The notes below the pieces were generated by a model, which was not told the origin of the DNA, made no database searches, and worked only from the letters and a program-made list of their open reading frames with translations. From NCBI RefSeq assembly GCF_000721495.1, contig NZ_JOHY01000002.1, positions 62,001 to 126,000 on the forward strand: DNA of 64,000 nt, in the 5' to 3' direction. Shown piece by piece: positions 38,375 to 46,663 of the stretch. The stretch's first letter is position 1. Each line of letters starts with the position of its first letter. A program made the translations under genes and the position numbers. The stretch comes from Streptomyces sp. NRRL F-5123 (GTDB lineage Bacteria; Actinomycetota; Actinomycetes; Streptomycetales; Streptomycetaceae).

Positions 38375-39058
38375 TCACGACAGTGACGATGATCTGCGCG
38401 GCGGCGGCAGTTCGCGCAGGACCTCCCATATGGGCCGCGATCCGGACGCCCATGCGCCGAGCAGACGCCGGTCGACGAGATGGAGCTTCTGGGACCTCGC
38501 CAGCGGCGGGCAGTTGGCGGTGAAGCGGCCGTTGGTCACCAGGACGACCACGTCGGCGCCGTGCAACTGCCGGGCGGTGCCGTTGAGAACGTGCAGGTCC
38601 GGCGTGCCGACGGCGGAACCGTGGTCGCCGTTGCGGCGGTGCTTGCACTGGATGACCCAGCGTCGGCCGAAGGGGTCGGTCGCCTTGACGTCAGCGCCGT
38701 TGTCGCCTGCTCCACCGACCTGGACCGCGTCGCGGCAGCCGTCCCTGCGCATCAAGTCGCGAACGGCGTGCTCGAACTGCCTGTGGTGCAGGGCATCGAG
38801 CTGGGACAGCGCGTACCGCAGGTTCTGGGCGCGTACGGCCTGCCACTGCGCCTGCCGGGCGCGCTGGTGCCACCACGCTCCCGCGGCACCACCGGCTGCG
38901 AGCAGAAGGAGCACGAGGATCCACACGTGAGCCAGTAGCCAGCTGACCACTGTCACGATGATCACGATCGCGACGCCGACGGCCAACAGGACTGGAATGA
39001 GCGCGTCGCTGTTCTTCCTCCGCGCGGGCCGGCGCCTCACCGGAGCCTTGCGGGTCAT
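38375..39058 (-). CDS. Membrane-anchored restriction-endonuclease-like protein (Mrr-type PD-(D/E)XK)
   Basis: A 227-residue protein. A basic N-terminus (RKAPVRRRPARRK) leads into two close membrane helices (ALIPVLLAVGVAIVIIVTVV; VWILVLLLLAAGGAAGAWW). The C-terminal ~140 residues are an Mrr-like restriction endonuclease fold: FEHAVRDLMRRDG, then GDNGADVKATDPFGRRWVIQCKHR, with the D-(x)n-QxK catalytic pattern of Mrr-type nucleases. Mrr enzymes cut modified DNA; membrane-tethered versions are common in Streptomyces but not well understood. The ATG overlaps the stop of the small upstream gene (ATGA). It is the first gene next to the tRNA inside the island. Confidence 0.85.
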   Translation of the reverse strand: MTRKAPVRRRPARRKNSDALIPVLLAVGVAIVIIVTVVSWLLAHVWILVLLLLAAGGAAGAWWHQRARQAQWQAVRAQNLRYALSQLDALHHRQFEHAVRDLMRRDGCRDAVQVGGAGDNGADVKATDPFGRRWVIQCKHRRNGDHGSAVGTPDLHVLNGTARQLHGADVVVLVTNGRFTANCPPLARSQKLHLVDRRLLGAWASGSRPIWEVLRELPPPRRSSSLS

Positions 39059-39405
39059 CGCCCACTCCTCGAGGAGGGGAAACGGATCGGGTACGAGACG
39101 GTGGAGTGGGGGCGCGGCTGCGTTCGTGGCGCGTCCGAAAATTTGATCGGGTAGGACACCGTCGGGCGTGGTGCCGTGTGGTGCGGGTGTCCCTTCGCGG
39201 GTGGGAACGTGATCGGATAATGCACCGTGCGGGCCGGTGCGGGCCCCGTGTGTTCCGGATCCGCGGAGGCCTGGCCGTGGTTGCCCGCAGCCACAAATAA
39301 GAGCACGCCGAACATCAGCACTGCGGTCCCCGACCCCGCCGCGGAACGCCAGTGCCCCCGCACTGTCGTCCCGTCGGCCTTGACGTACCTGTCTATCCAG
39401 GGCAT
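39055..39405 (-). CDS. Small membrane protein with three YPI repeats
   Basis: A 116-residue protein coupled by a four-base overlap to the restriction-endonuclease-like gene. It has one hydrophobic segment (GTAVLMFGVLLFVAAG, residues ~25-42). The rest carries three spaced copies of a short motif: TVHYPITFP, TVSYPIKF and TVSYPIRFP. I know no family for it. The conserved coupling suggests a partner of the nuclease, perhaps on the outer side of the membrane. Codon 36 is TTA (39300-39298), so expression may depend on the bldA tRNA. It starts with ATG at 39405 and lacks a strong ribosome site. Confidence 0.7.
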   Translation of the reverse strand: MPWIDRYVKADGTTVRGHWRSAAGSGTAVLMFGVLLFVAAGNHGQASADPEHTGPAPARTVHYPITFPPAKGHPHHTAPRPTVSYPIKFSDAPRTQPRPHSTVSYPIRFPSSRSGR

Positions 39406-39483
39406 GCGCCCCCCTCAACTCGTGGCCTGCCCCCGTGCGCACTTCATGCTCGCACCCACCACTGACAATCAGTGTTGAGAAGA

Positions 39484-40560
39484 TCACGAGAAGTGATCAT
39501 CCGTTCGACATGGGGCAGCGGTGCGTACGACACCGGCTCGGCCTGGACGTTGCGCCTGCTGGCCCACTCGTCTCGACGGCGAGTGCGGGCGTGCAAGCAG
39601 GTCTTCCATCTGCGCTGAGACGTGGTGCCAGCCGACAGCGGTCGTGCAGACGCATTGCCAGTGCTGATGAAAGTGGCGGACGGCCCGGCTCAGCCCCAGG
39701 GCGGCTACTCCCGGGGGAACGCGTTGGAGAACCTGGCGGGTGACACCCCCCGCGCCGCGTGCGGAGGGGGTGAGGCCGTGGGCGAGGAGGAGCGTTGCCG
39801 TACGAACGGCATCAAGCACCTCGTGGGGCGCGGCGTCGGCTAAGCAGCCGTAGATCAGCTCGGGCCATGAGACTCGGCGGCGGGCCCAGTTGAGGCGTTC
39901 CAGGGAGGTGCCCAGGTCGAGGGCGAGGCGGCCCGGCTGGGCTTCGTTCCAGAGCAGGACGATGTCGCCGAGAGGGAGACCGGCGTGGTCGAAGCGGAGG
40001 GTGATGCCTTTCACCTGGCGCCGCTGCCAGATGACAAGGCGGCCCCGAAAGGTGATGTGGCGAGCGTGGAGGCCGAGGCGGGACAGAACGGTGAGGAGCT
40101 GGTCGAAGGCAGTGGTGTACGCACTCAGATCGGGGATCAGGGCGATGCGGGACGCGTTGACGAACGACGTCAGGAAGCCGTCCTGGAGGGTGCCGCCCGG
40201 ACCGCGTTTGGCGGTGAGCCGGACGACCGGTTGGGGGATGAAGCCCTGGCGGTACGGGACCGTGCCGCCGTCCTTGAGTACGGGGTCGAGAGCCTGAACC
40301 GCGGAGATGGTCAGCTCGGTCTCGCGGCCCCAGCGCAGGGGGAGGGAGGCGGCTCGGGGGACGCCTTGGTCGGCGAAGGCGGACTCCAGGAGCGCGAGCA
40401 GGTCCGGCCAGGGCAGAGCGCGGCGAGGCGGGCGGTAGGGCGTGGCGTGGTCCCGATGGCGGACGAGTAACTGGGCGCCTTCGACGGTGAAGTTCCAGCG
40501 AGGTCCGAGTGCTTTGCGGAGGAGGCCGGGTATCTCGGCGGGATCTGGCGTGGTCAGCAC
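39484..40560 (-). CDS. Stand-alone AlaRS-like catalytic domain protein
   Basis: A 358-residue protein whose second half matches the alanyl-tRNA synthetase active-site region: GDIVLLWNEAQ aligns with the WNxxFMQ strand, LALDLGTSLERLNWARRR with the motif-3 DTGMGLERL helix, and LAHGLTPSARGAGGVTRQVLQR with the ADGxxPSNxGRGYVLRRxxRR segment. The usual editing and C-terminal domains are absent (AlaRS is ~880 residues). It may activate an amino acid or modify a small molecule rather than charge tRNA; that is inference. The GTG start overlaps the glycosyltransferase stop by seven bases. Codons 31 and 240 are TTA. It is the last gene of the eight-gene operon. Confidence 0.78.
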   Translation of the reverse strand: MLTTPDPAEIPGLLRKALGPRWNFTVEGAQLLVRHRDHATPYRPPRRALPWPDLLALLESAFADQGVPRAASLPLRWGRETELTISAVQALDPVLKDGGTVPYRQGFIPQPVVRLTAKRGPGGTLQDGFLTSFVNASRIALIPDLSAYTTAFDQLLTVLSRLGLHARHITFRGRLVIWQRRQVKGITLRFDHAGLPLGDIVLLWNEAQPGRLALDLGTSLERLNWARRRVSWPELIYGCLADAAPHEVLDAVRTATLLLAHGLTPSARGAGGVTRQVLQRVPPGVAALGLSRAVRHFHQHWQCVCTTAVGWHHVSAQMEDLLARPHSPSRRVGQQAQRPGRAGVVRTAAPCRTDDHFS

Positions 40561-41576
40561 GAACGACTGGCCAGGGCTTCGAAGTGCCACTGCGGGTCGA
40601 AGCGCTGCTGACCGAGAGCCTGCACGGCTGCCGCGTCGAGGTCTTCGGTCCGGGCGATGGCTTCGGCGAGTGCGTGTGCCGCCGTCTCGTCGTCGACTTC
40701 GGGCGGAACAACCGTGGTCACGCCGGTGTCCGGGCAGAGCGCGGCTTCCGCGCAGGTGCCCTCGCGCCAGCTCAGGGCGGCCACCGGTGTCCCCGCGCGC
40801 AGGGCTTCGCCGAAGACGGCCGCGCCTGCTTCGACGTAGTCGCGAGCGTAGGTGTAGACGAAGGTGCCGGCCTGGTGGAGGGCTGCGATCTTGGCATGGC
40901 CGCCGAGTTCGCCCACCCATTCGACGTGGTCGGCGGCGAGCTGCTGCTTGTGGCGCTCGACGTACCTGCGGTCGAAAACCGGGCCGACCAGGTGTATGCG
41001 GCGGCCGAGGATTTCGGCAGCGCGGACGGCGAGGTGCGGTGCCTTCTCCGCGTCGATGCGGCCGAGCCACACCAGGTCGCTGCCCTTGGCCGCGGGCGGC
41101 TCGGCTTCGTCCAGGCCCAGATGGACGGCCAGCTCCAGGCGGGGCTGGTGTGTGGCGTACCGCTCGGCCATCTCGGGCGAATAGCAGTACAGGCGGGTTC
41201 GTTCGCCGTCGAAGGCGTCCGGGGCGTGGCGGAAGTCGGGATTGTGCTGGAAAGTGGCGACGTCGCAACCGAGCAGATCCGATATCCGGCGCCAGGCGGG
41301 AAGCGTCGGGTATTCGTGGCCGACGACCAGCAGGTCGTAGCCGGTAGCAGCCAGGTCAGCGGCGGCGGCCGACCCCGGCTCGGTGTCCTCCAGCCTCACG
41401 GGCCTCCTGGTCCAGTCGGGGCCCAGGTCGTCGCGCCACGCCGGCCCGAGGAGGTGGACGTCGGCGCCTGCGGCTTTCGCCCCGATGGCGACTGCCCACA
41501 GCCAGCGTTCGATCCCGCCGTATCCGGTCGGGGGGAACGCGTAGCTGCCCGGGAAGTCGCAGACGCCGACTAACAC
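40554..41576 (-). CDS. GT4-like glycosyltransferase, TTA as second codon
   Basis: A 340-residue GT-B glycosyltransferase. The N-terminus VCDFPGSYAFPPTGYGGIERW is the usual first strand and Gly-rich turn; KGSDLVWLGRIDAEKAPHLAV begins the donor half, and EAGAAVFGEALRAGTPVAAL is the EX7E site. The GTG follows the seryl-tRNA synthetase stop codon with no gap. The second codon is TTA, which ties translation to the bldA leucyl-tRNA and so to development. Donor and acceptor are unknown; its place inside an operon with amino-acid-activating enzymes and phosphotransferases suggests tailoring of a small molecule. Confidence 0.87.
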   Translation of the reverse strand: MLVGVCDFPGSYAFPPTGYGGIERWLWAVAIGAKAAGADVHLLGPAWRDDLGPDWTRRPVRLEDTEPGSAAAADLAATGYDLLVVGHEYPTLPAWRRISDLLGCDVATFQHNPDFRHAPDAFDGERTRLYCYSPEMAERYATHQPRLELAVHLGLDEAEPPAAKGSDLVWLGRIDAEKAPHLAVRAAEILGRRIHLVGPVFDRRYVERHKQQLAADHVEWVGELGGHAKIAALHQAGTFVYTYARDYVEAGAAVFGEALRAGTPVAALSWREGTCAEAALCPDTGVTTVVPPEVDDETAAHALAEAIARTEDLDAAAVQALGQQRFDPQWHFEALASRSC

Positions 41577-42872
41577 CTATGCCTCCGAGGGTTTTCCGTC
41601 CGCCGTGATCCGGCGGAAGCCCAGGTACGGGACGAGGGATGGCGGGAGCAGGACGGAGCCGTCCTGCTGCTGGTGCTGCTCCAGGACCGCGGCCAGGGTG
41701 CGGCCGACGGGCAGGCCGGAGCCGTTGACGGTGGCGGCCGGGGTGGGCTTGCCGTGCTCGTCACGGGTGCGGATGCCGGCGCGGCGGCCTTGGAAGGTGC
41801 CGAAGTCGGAGATCGAGGAGATCTCGCGGTAGGTGCTCTGGCTGGGCAGCCACACCTCGATGTCGTAGGTGAGCTGGGCGGAGAATCCGGTGTCGCCGGC
41901 GGCGAGGGTGACCACGCGGTAGGCGAGGTCGAGTTCCTTCAGGCAGGCCTCGGCGTGGCCGACCATCTTCTCCATCTCGGCGCGCGAGTCGCCGGGCGCG
42001 CAGATGCGGACCATCTCGACCTTGGAGAACTGGTGCTGGCGGATGAGCCCCCGGGTGTCGCGGCCGTACGAACCGGCCTCCGAGCGGAAGCAGGGAGTCT
42101 GCGCCGTCAGGGCAAGGGGAAGTTGGGTCGGTGGTACGACCTCGTCGGCGTAGAGGTTGGTGAGCGGGACTTCGGCGGTGGGGATGAGGAAGAGTTCGCG
42201 GTCGGCGACGCCGGTGGCGAACAGGTCCTCCTCGAACTTGGGGAGCTGGCCGGTACCAGTCATGGTCTTGCGCGTGACCAGGAACGGGACGGAGTGCTCG
42301 GTGTAGCCGTGGCGGCGGGTGTGGAGGTCGAGGAACAGGCTGACGAGGGCCCGCTCCAGGGCGGCGCCGACGCCGCGCAGGACGCTGAAACGGGGGCCGG
42401 AGAGCTTGGTCGCGCGGCCGAAGTCGAGGATGCCCATCGCTTCGCCGAGGTCGACGTGGTCTTTGGGCTCGAAGGCGAAGGCCTGGGGGTTCCCGACCCG
42501 GCGCTGCTCGACGGCGAAGTCCTCGGAGTCCCCGTCCGGGGCCTCGTCAGCGGGCAGGTTCGGGATGGTGAGCAGCAGCGCGGTCAGCTCGTGCTGCGCC
42601 TGCTCCTGCTCGGCTTCTGTCTCACGGATCCGCTCCTTGAGCTTGCGCGCCTGCTCCTTGAGGGCGGACGTGTCGCCCCCGGACCTTGCGGTCTTCTGAA
42701 CCTCGGCCGCGACGGACTTGGACTCCGACCGCAGTTCGTCGACGACACGAATGCTCTGGGTACGGCGGGACTGGAGGGACTCCAGAGAGGAGAGGTCCAG
42801 GGCGTAGCCGCGACGGGCGAGGCGGCGTACAGCCTCGTCTCCCATGTCGATCAGAGCGCGTGCATCATGCAT
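41577..42872 (-). CDS. serS: Seryl-tRNA synthetase (island copy)
   Basis: A 431-residue bacterial-type SerRS, full length. The N-terminal coiled-coil arm spans about residues 30-105 (SKSVAAEVQKTARSGGDTSA onward). Class II motif 2 is TPCFRSEAGSYGRDTRGLIRQHQFSKVE and motif 3 NGSGLPVGRTLAAVLEQHQQ; all key residues look intact. The ATG at 42872 has GAGGAGAG eight bases before it. It overlaps the upstream phosphatase gene by eight bases. Being in an accessory operon it is probably a second SerRS beside a housekeeping one. It may feed seryl-tRNA or seryl-AMP into a biosynthetic pathway, as in valanimycin, or give resistance to a SerRS inhibitor. Confidence 0.95.
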   Translation of the reverse strand: MHDARALIDMGDEAVRRLARRGYALDLSSLESLQSRRTQSIRVVDELRSESKSVAAEVQKTARSGGDTSALKEQARKLKERIRETEAEQEQAQHELTALLLTIPNLPADEAPDGDSEDFAVEQRRVGNPQAFAFEPKDHVDLGEAMGILDFGRATKLSGPRFSVLRGVGAALERALVSLFLDLHTRRHGYTEHSVPFLVTRKTMTGTGQLPKFEEDLFATGVADRELFLIPTAEVPLTNLYADEVVPPTQLPLALTAQTPCFRSEAGSYGRDTRGLIRQHQFSKVEMVRICAPGDSRAEMEKMVGHAEACLKELDLAYRVVTLAAGDTGFSAQLTYDIEVWLPSQSTYREISSISDFGTFQGRRAGIRTRDEHGKPTPAATVNGSGLPVGRTLAAVLEQHQQQDGSVLLPPSLVPYLGFRRITADGKPSEA

Positions 42873-43572
42873 GAGGGGATCTCTCCTCGGGCGGGGTCCG
42901 TAGAGGATCGAAGGTAGCAAGGACGGGCATCCCTCCTTGACGAGATTCGGGCCAGTCACACTCGGTCGGCTGTGCGTGAGACCCGCTGGTGTCGATGCTG
43001 TCGATCAGCCGACTGGTGAGGGCTTGCAGCCGGGTGTCGGCGACGACGACCGGCTCCAGGCAGGGAGCCTCCGGGAAGAAGAGCGGGAGCGGTTCGCCGG
43101 GCGGCTCGGACAGCGCCCAGTCGACCAGGGAGAGCAGGAGACCGTGCGCGACGACGGCCCGCGGGCCGGGAAGCCGCAGGGCATTGCGGACGCCAGTGAG
43201 CATGCGGACGAAGGCCTCACGTTGGGATTCCGCGGCTCCGGGCGGGCGGGTGAAGGGGCCGTGCAGACCCAGCCAGGCCGCGTAGTCGAGGAACGGGCCC
43301 CCTTCGAAGGCGCCGTAGTCGATCTCGTTGAGGCGGGCGTCGACGTGCAGCTCCGGCTGCATCGGACCCGCGAGGAGGACCGCGGTCTGCTGCGTCCGGG
43401 CGAAGGCACTGGTGATCCACGTCCGGGGATGACGGACGGCACCCGAGTCCCGCAGGCGATGGCAGGCTGCGACGCCCTCGGCGCTGATCGGCAGCCTCAC
43501 GCTCGGATCTCCGTTCACGAGGTAGCGGGCGCTGTACGACGTGCTCGCGTGCCGGATGAGGATCGTCGTCAC
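42865..43572 (-). CDS. Histidine phosphatase family protein
   Basis: A 235-residue phosphoglycerate-mutase-like phosphatase. The N-terminal motif is LIRHAST (canonical RHG, here RHA), the second His lies in VVAHGLLLSLV, and the acid pocket in LNEIDYGAFEG. These residues support phosphohydrolase or mutase action through a phospho-His. GTG overlaps the upstream phosphotransferase stop (GTGA). Lying between a kinase-like gene and SerRS, it may remove a phosphate that protects or activates an intermediate; this is inference. Confidence 0.9.
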   Translation of the reverse strand: MTTILIRHASTSYSARYLVNGDPSVRLPISAEGVAACHRLRDSGAVRHPRTWITSAFARTQQTAVLLAGPMQPELHVDARLNEIDYGAFEGGPFLDYAAWLGLHGPFTRPPGAAESQREAFVRMLTGVRNALRLPGPRAVVAHGLLLSLVDWALSEPPGEPLPLFFPEAPCLEPVVVADTRLQALTSRLIDSIDTSGSHAQPTECDWPESRQGGMPVLATFDPLRTPPEERSPHA

Positions 43573-44489
43573 GGAGTCGGCCCCCCGTCGGTGGAGCGGT
43601 ACAAGGTGGTGAGGACGTCGGCCATGCGCTCCTGGCGGGGATCTCCTGTGTCCTCGTAGTAGAGGAGCCCGTCGAGTCCGATGAGCAGGCACCAGGGCAG
43701 GATCCGGGCCCGCGGGACGCCCGAGCGGCGGGCAGCCTCGCGGAGCCGTTCTTCCGTGGCGTGCCCGAGGCGGTAGTAGAGGGTCCAGAAGGCCCAGTCG
43801 AAGAGGGCGTCGCCCTGCATGGGCAGCGGGTCGAGCAGAACGGGACGGCCCTGGCGGGTGAAGGCGACGTTTTCCCGGTAGAGGTCGCTGTGCAGCACCG
43901 TTCGACGGAAGGGGGCTTCCGCGAGGCCGTCCAGGTAAGGCGTGATCTGGGCGATGCGAGAGCCGTGGAGGCTGGTGAGCGCGCGTTCCCGCATACGGGG
44001 CCAGAGTTCGTTGGCGAGGTGATCGGCGAGTGAGGGGAACGTGCCCGGAACGACATCCCGACCGACGCCGTGCGCCTGCTGGAGCGCTTCGGCTACCAGC
44101 GCGGTTTCGCCGGGCGGGGGCTCGTGGCCGCCTGGGCGCCCGGCGATCATGCGCAGGAGCGCGGCGGACAGCTCGTCCGCGGTGTCGAGGACGACGCGGT
44201 CAGGACCGGGATGCCACAGACGCAGGGCGGCGGTCTCACGGACGTAGCGGTCGGGGTCGAACCAGGTCTTCACCAGGACGGGCCGGTCCTGGCGGTCGAC
44301 GGCTGTGGCGAGAACGCTGGCGTGACCGGCGTCGTGATAGCCGGTGAGCCGCAGATTCCACCGGTGCCCGGCGTCCGTGAGCAGTCGAGGGACGCGGTCG
44401 AGCCACGCCTCCGCTGCCCCACCGTAATGAGCGATGAGGCGACCGCGGCAGGTCAAGGGTGGCGGCGGCAGGACGGGAGGCGTCCTCAA
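43569..44489 (-). CDS. Aminoglycoside phosphotransferase (APH) family kinase
   Basis: A 306-residue APH-fold kinase. The catalytic loop is VLHSDLYRENVAF (HxDxxxxN intact), and the metal-binding Asp follows in LLDPLPMQGDALFDWAFW. N-terminal Lys/Glu of the ATP site are likely VLVKTWFD and YVRETAALRLW. The TTG start overlaps the stop of the SAM synthetase gene (TTGA). Family members phosphorylate sugars, amino alcohols and antibiotics. Operon context suggests a small-molecule substrate in the same pathway as SerRS and the SAM synthetase. Confidence 0.88.
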   Translation of the reverse strand: MRTPPVLPPPPLTCRGRLIAHYGGAAEAWLDRVPRLLTDAGHRWNLRLTGYHDAGHASVLATAVDRQDRPVLVKTWFDPDRYVRETAALRLWHPGPDRVVLDTADELSAALLRMIAGRPGGHEPPPGETALVAEALQQAHGVGRDVVPGTFPSLADHLANELWPRMRERALTSLHGSRIAQITPYLDGLAEAPFRRTVLHSDLYRENVAFTRQGRPVLLDPLPMQGDALFDWAFWTLYYRLGHATEERLREAARRSGVPRARILPWCLLIGLDGLLYYEDTGDPRQERMADVLTTLYRSTDGGPTP

Positions 44490-45736
44490 CTGAGCAGCAC
44501 CCCTTCCCGTACCAGCTCCTGCGTGAGCGTCGGGAAACCGGCAAGCGTCTCCAGGACGAGAGCCTGGACGGTGTCCACGTGGGCGTCCGGGCGGGAGAGG
44601 CGCACGAGGACACGCCAGGGCTGGTCCAGCGGCTCGCCGGTGGCGCTGACCATGTGGACCTCGGCGTGGCCGCCCGTCTCCTCGTGGAGGCGGTGCGCCA
44701 GGCGGGCGGCGGCCAGGTTGTAGAGCTTGCCGACGTGGTAGACGGGGTTCTTGCCGCTGGCGCCCTCCATGTTCATCGGCCGCAGCGGGGTGATCAGGCC
44801 GTTGACCCGGTTGCCGCGGCCCACCACGCCTTCGTCACCGGACTCGATCGAGCTGCCGGAGTAGGTCAGGTACAGCTCGTCCTTCTCCGGAACGTCGCGG
44901 ACGTTCAACCGGAAGTCGATCGAGGTGCCGGGCAGGTGCTCGGCCGCGATCCGACGGCACTCGGCGAGCACCGTCTCCTTGTTGGCGAGGTACGCGGCCC
45001 GGCCGGGAACGAACCGGCTCTTCTGGGGAACGCACAGGACGACATCGGCCTGCTCGCCGTCGTAGTAGCCCATGACCTTGACGTCGCTGCCGCACCACGG
45101 GTGCGCGCGGGTGAACGGCGTGACGTCGGAGAAGCCGTCGGCCAATTCCCGCACCAGCACCTCGAACGGCGTGTGGGGTGCCCAGCCGGTGCCGATCGAG
45201 GTGTCGTTGGCGATGAGCGCCTGCCTCTCGCGGAGGTCCTCGACGGACCGGGGTGCGAACCAGCGGGTGCGCTCGGGAGCGCCGGTGTCGGTGATGACCG
45301 CGCCGGGGCTGGAATTGGCGGTGATGTGGAAGTGGAGGTCGAGGTGGTCCGCGAGTTCCGGCAGGCGCTCCGCGAAGAACTCCCGGATCGTCTGCTCGGC
45401 CAGCTCGTGCACCGGGATCTCCGTACCCCCACAGGCGCGGGCGGCCCTCCCGTTGACCAGGACGCGGACGGGCGCTTTCATCCCGCCGGCGCCGTACTCG
45501 ACCCGGCTGGCGCCGCCCAGGAGGGCGAGCTTGTCGAAGTTGTGGTGGAGGACGGCGCCGAAGGCCTCCTGCGTGTGACGGCTGTACGCCTGGGAGAGCC
45601 GTTCGGCGAGGTGGTCGGCCAGGGTGTCCGGGTGCCCGAACCCCTTGCGTTCCACGATGGTGGTCCCGTCCGGGGCCGGGCCACCCGTCTCGATGACGAT
45701 CCGGCTGCTTCCGGACGTGCACATGGTGCGGTTCAC
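44486..45736 (-). CDS. Methionine adenosyltransferase, archaeal type
   Basis: A 416-residue S-adenosylmethionine synthetase of the archaeal family (PF01941), unrelated in sequence to bacterial MetK. Hallmarks are [94 protein letters not shown] and [20 protein letters not shown]. It makes SAM from ATP and methionine. The GTG start has AAGGAGCACCAC upstream. This type is rare in bacteria and is usually found in accessory clusters; a spare SAM supply for a dedicated pathway is a fair inference. Confidence 0.93.
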   Translation of the reverse strand: MNRTMCTSGSSRIVIETGGPAPDGTTIVERKGFGHPDTLADHLAERLSQAYSRHTQEAFGAVLHHNFDKLALLGGASRVEYGAGGMKAPVRVLVNGRAARACGGTEIPVHELAEQTIREFFAERLPELADHLDLHFHITANSSPGAVITDTGAPERTRWFAPRSVEDLRERQALIANDTSIGTGWAPHTPFEVLVRELADGFSDVTPFTRAHPWCGSDVKVMGYYDGEQADVVLCVPQKSRFVPGRAAYLANKETVLAECRRIAAEHLPGTSIDFRLNVRDVPEKDELYLTYSGSSIESGDEGVVGRGNRVNGLITPLRPMNMEGASGKNPVYHVGKLYNLAAARLAHRLHEETGGHAEVHMVSATGEPLDQPWRVLVRLSRPDAHVDTVQALVLETLAGFPTLTQELVREGVLLS

Positions 45737-45787
45737 GTGGTGCTCCTTGGCGTTGGGAACGGATGGAGCCAGGGGGAACTGCTTGCG

Positions 45788-46663
45788 CTATCGGGGGACC
45801 CCCGCCGTGCGCGCGACGGTGATCAGCCGGGCGAGACGGCGAAGAACGTCCGGGGTGTCGCAGGCGCCGATGAGACCGGTCAGGTCGGCCGTGGTGACGA
45901 GAGCGAGGTCGTCCGGCCGACGCCGGTCCAGCCAGCGCACGAAGCGCCAGGCCGCGACCGGGCCTGTGACCGGCAGCCGGCCGACGGAGTCGAGGGGCCA
46001 CGCCGGTGTGCCGACGTAGACCAGGTCACGGACCAGGTGAAAGGCGGCGTCCGCGGCATCGCACGCGGCCGGGCCGCGAGCGGCTGCCTCCCAGTCGACG
46101 ACGTGCACGGTGTGTCCGTCGTCGAGGAAGTGCTCGGGCTTGATGTCGCCGTGCAAATACACGGGCGGCTCGTCGTCCAGACCGGCGAGGCTGCCGGACA
46201 ACCGGTCCCACCACGCCTGCCCGGCGCACCGCGCGGAGAGCTGGTCCAGAAGCGCGTCACTGTTGCTCTGTCCGCTTCCCTCGGGCGAAAGCCAGCCTGG
46301 GCCTGCGCAGGCAGGCGCGGGCCGTTGCTGAAGGACCACCGTGAGCGCGAGCGTGCGCTGGACGAATGCGCGGAGCGTGTCGGTCCCCTGTGGCGCGGTG
46401 ATGGCGACTGCGTCAAGCAGCAACCAGCTGTAGTCCTCTTCGGAGCCGCTTTCACGCACAGCCGGTGCGGGCACGCCCCAGCCGCGGGCCAGGGCCAATG
46501 CCTGTGCCTCACGGTCGCGCCGCTCCGCAGGCGCAATCCGCCGGTAGACCTTGAGCACAGCCTCACCGCCGCACGCGCCCCACATCGTGGACAGCGGCTT
46601 GTCGTGCATCGGCACCAACGGCCCGAAGCGCCCGCGCAGCGCCTCGCCGACAGCCCCCGTCAC
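45788..46663 (-). CDS. Second APH-like phosphotransferase, atypical catalytic loop
   Basis: A 291-residue APH/choline-kinase-like protein. VLKVYRRIAPAERRDREAQAL carries the ATP-site Lys and Glu. The catalytic loop reads YLHGDIKPEHFL, with His where Asn is usual (HxDxxxxH). VHVVDWEAAARGPAACDAADAAFHL supplies the metal Asp. GTG overlaps the stop of the ATPase gene upstream (GTGA). The Asn-to-His change may weaken or alter metal binding, so activity should not be assumed. It lies 51 bp upstream of the SAM synthetase. Confidence 0.85.
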   Translation of the reverse strand: MTGAVGEALRGRFGPLVPMHDKPLSTMWGACGGEAVLKVYRRIAPAERRDREAQALALARGWGVPAPAVRESGSEEDYSWLLLDAVAITAPQGTDTLRAFVQRTLALTVVLQQRPAPACAGPGWLSPEGSGQSNSDALLDQLSARCAGQAWWDRLSGSLAGLDDEPPVYLHGDIKPEHFLDDGHTVHVVDWEAAARGPAACDAADAAFHLVRDLVYVGTPAWPLDSVGRLPVTGPVAAWRFVRWLDRRRPDDLALVTTADLTGLIGACDTPDVLRRLARLITVARTAGVPR

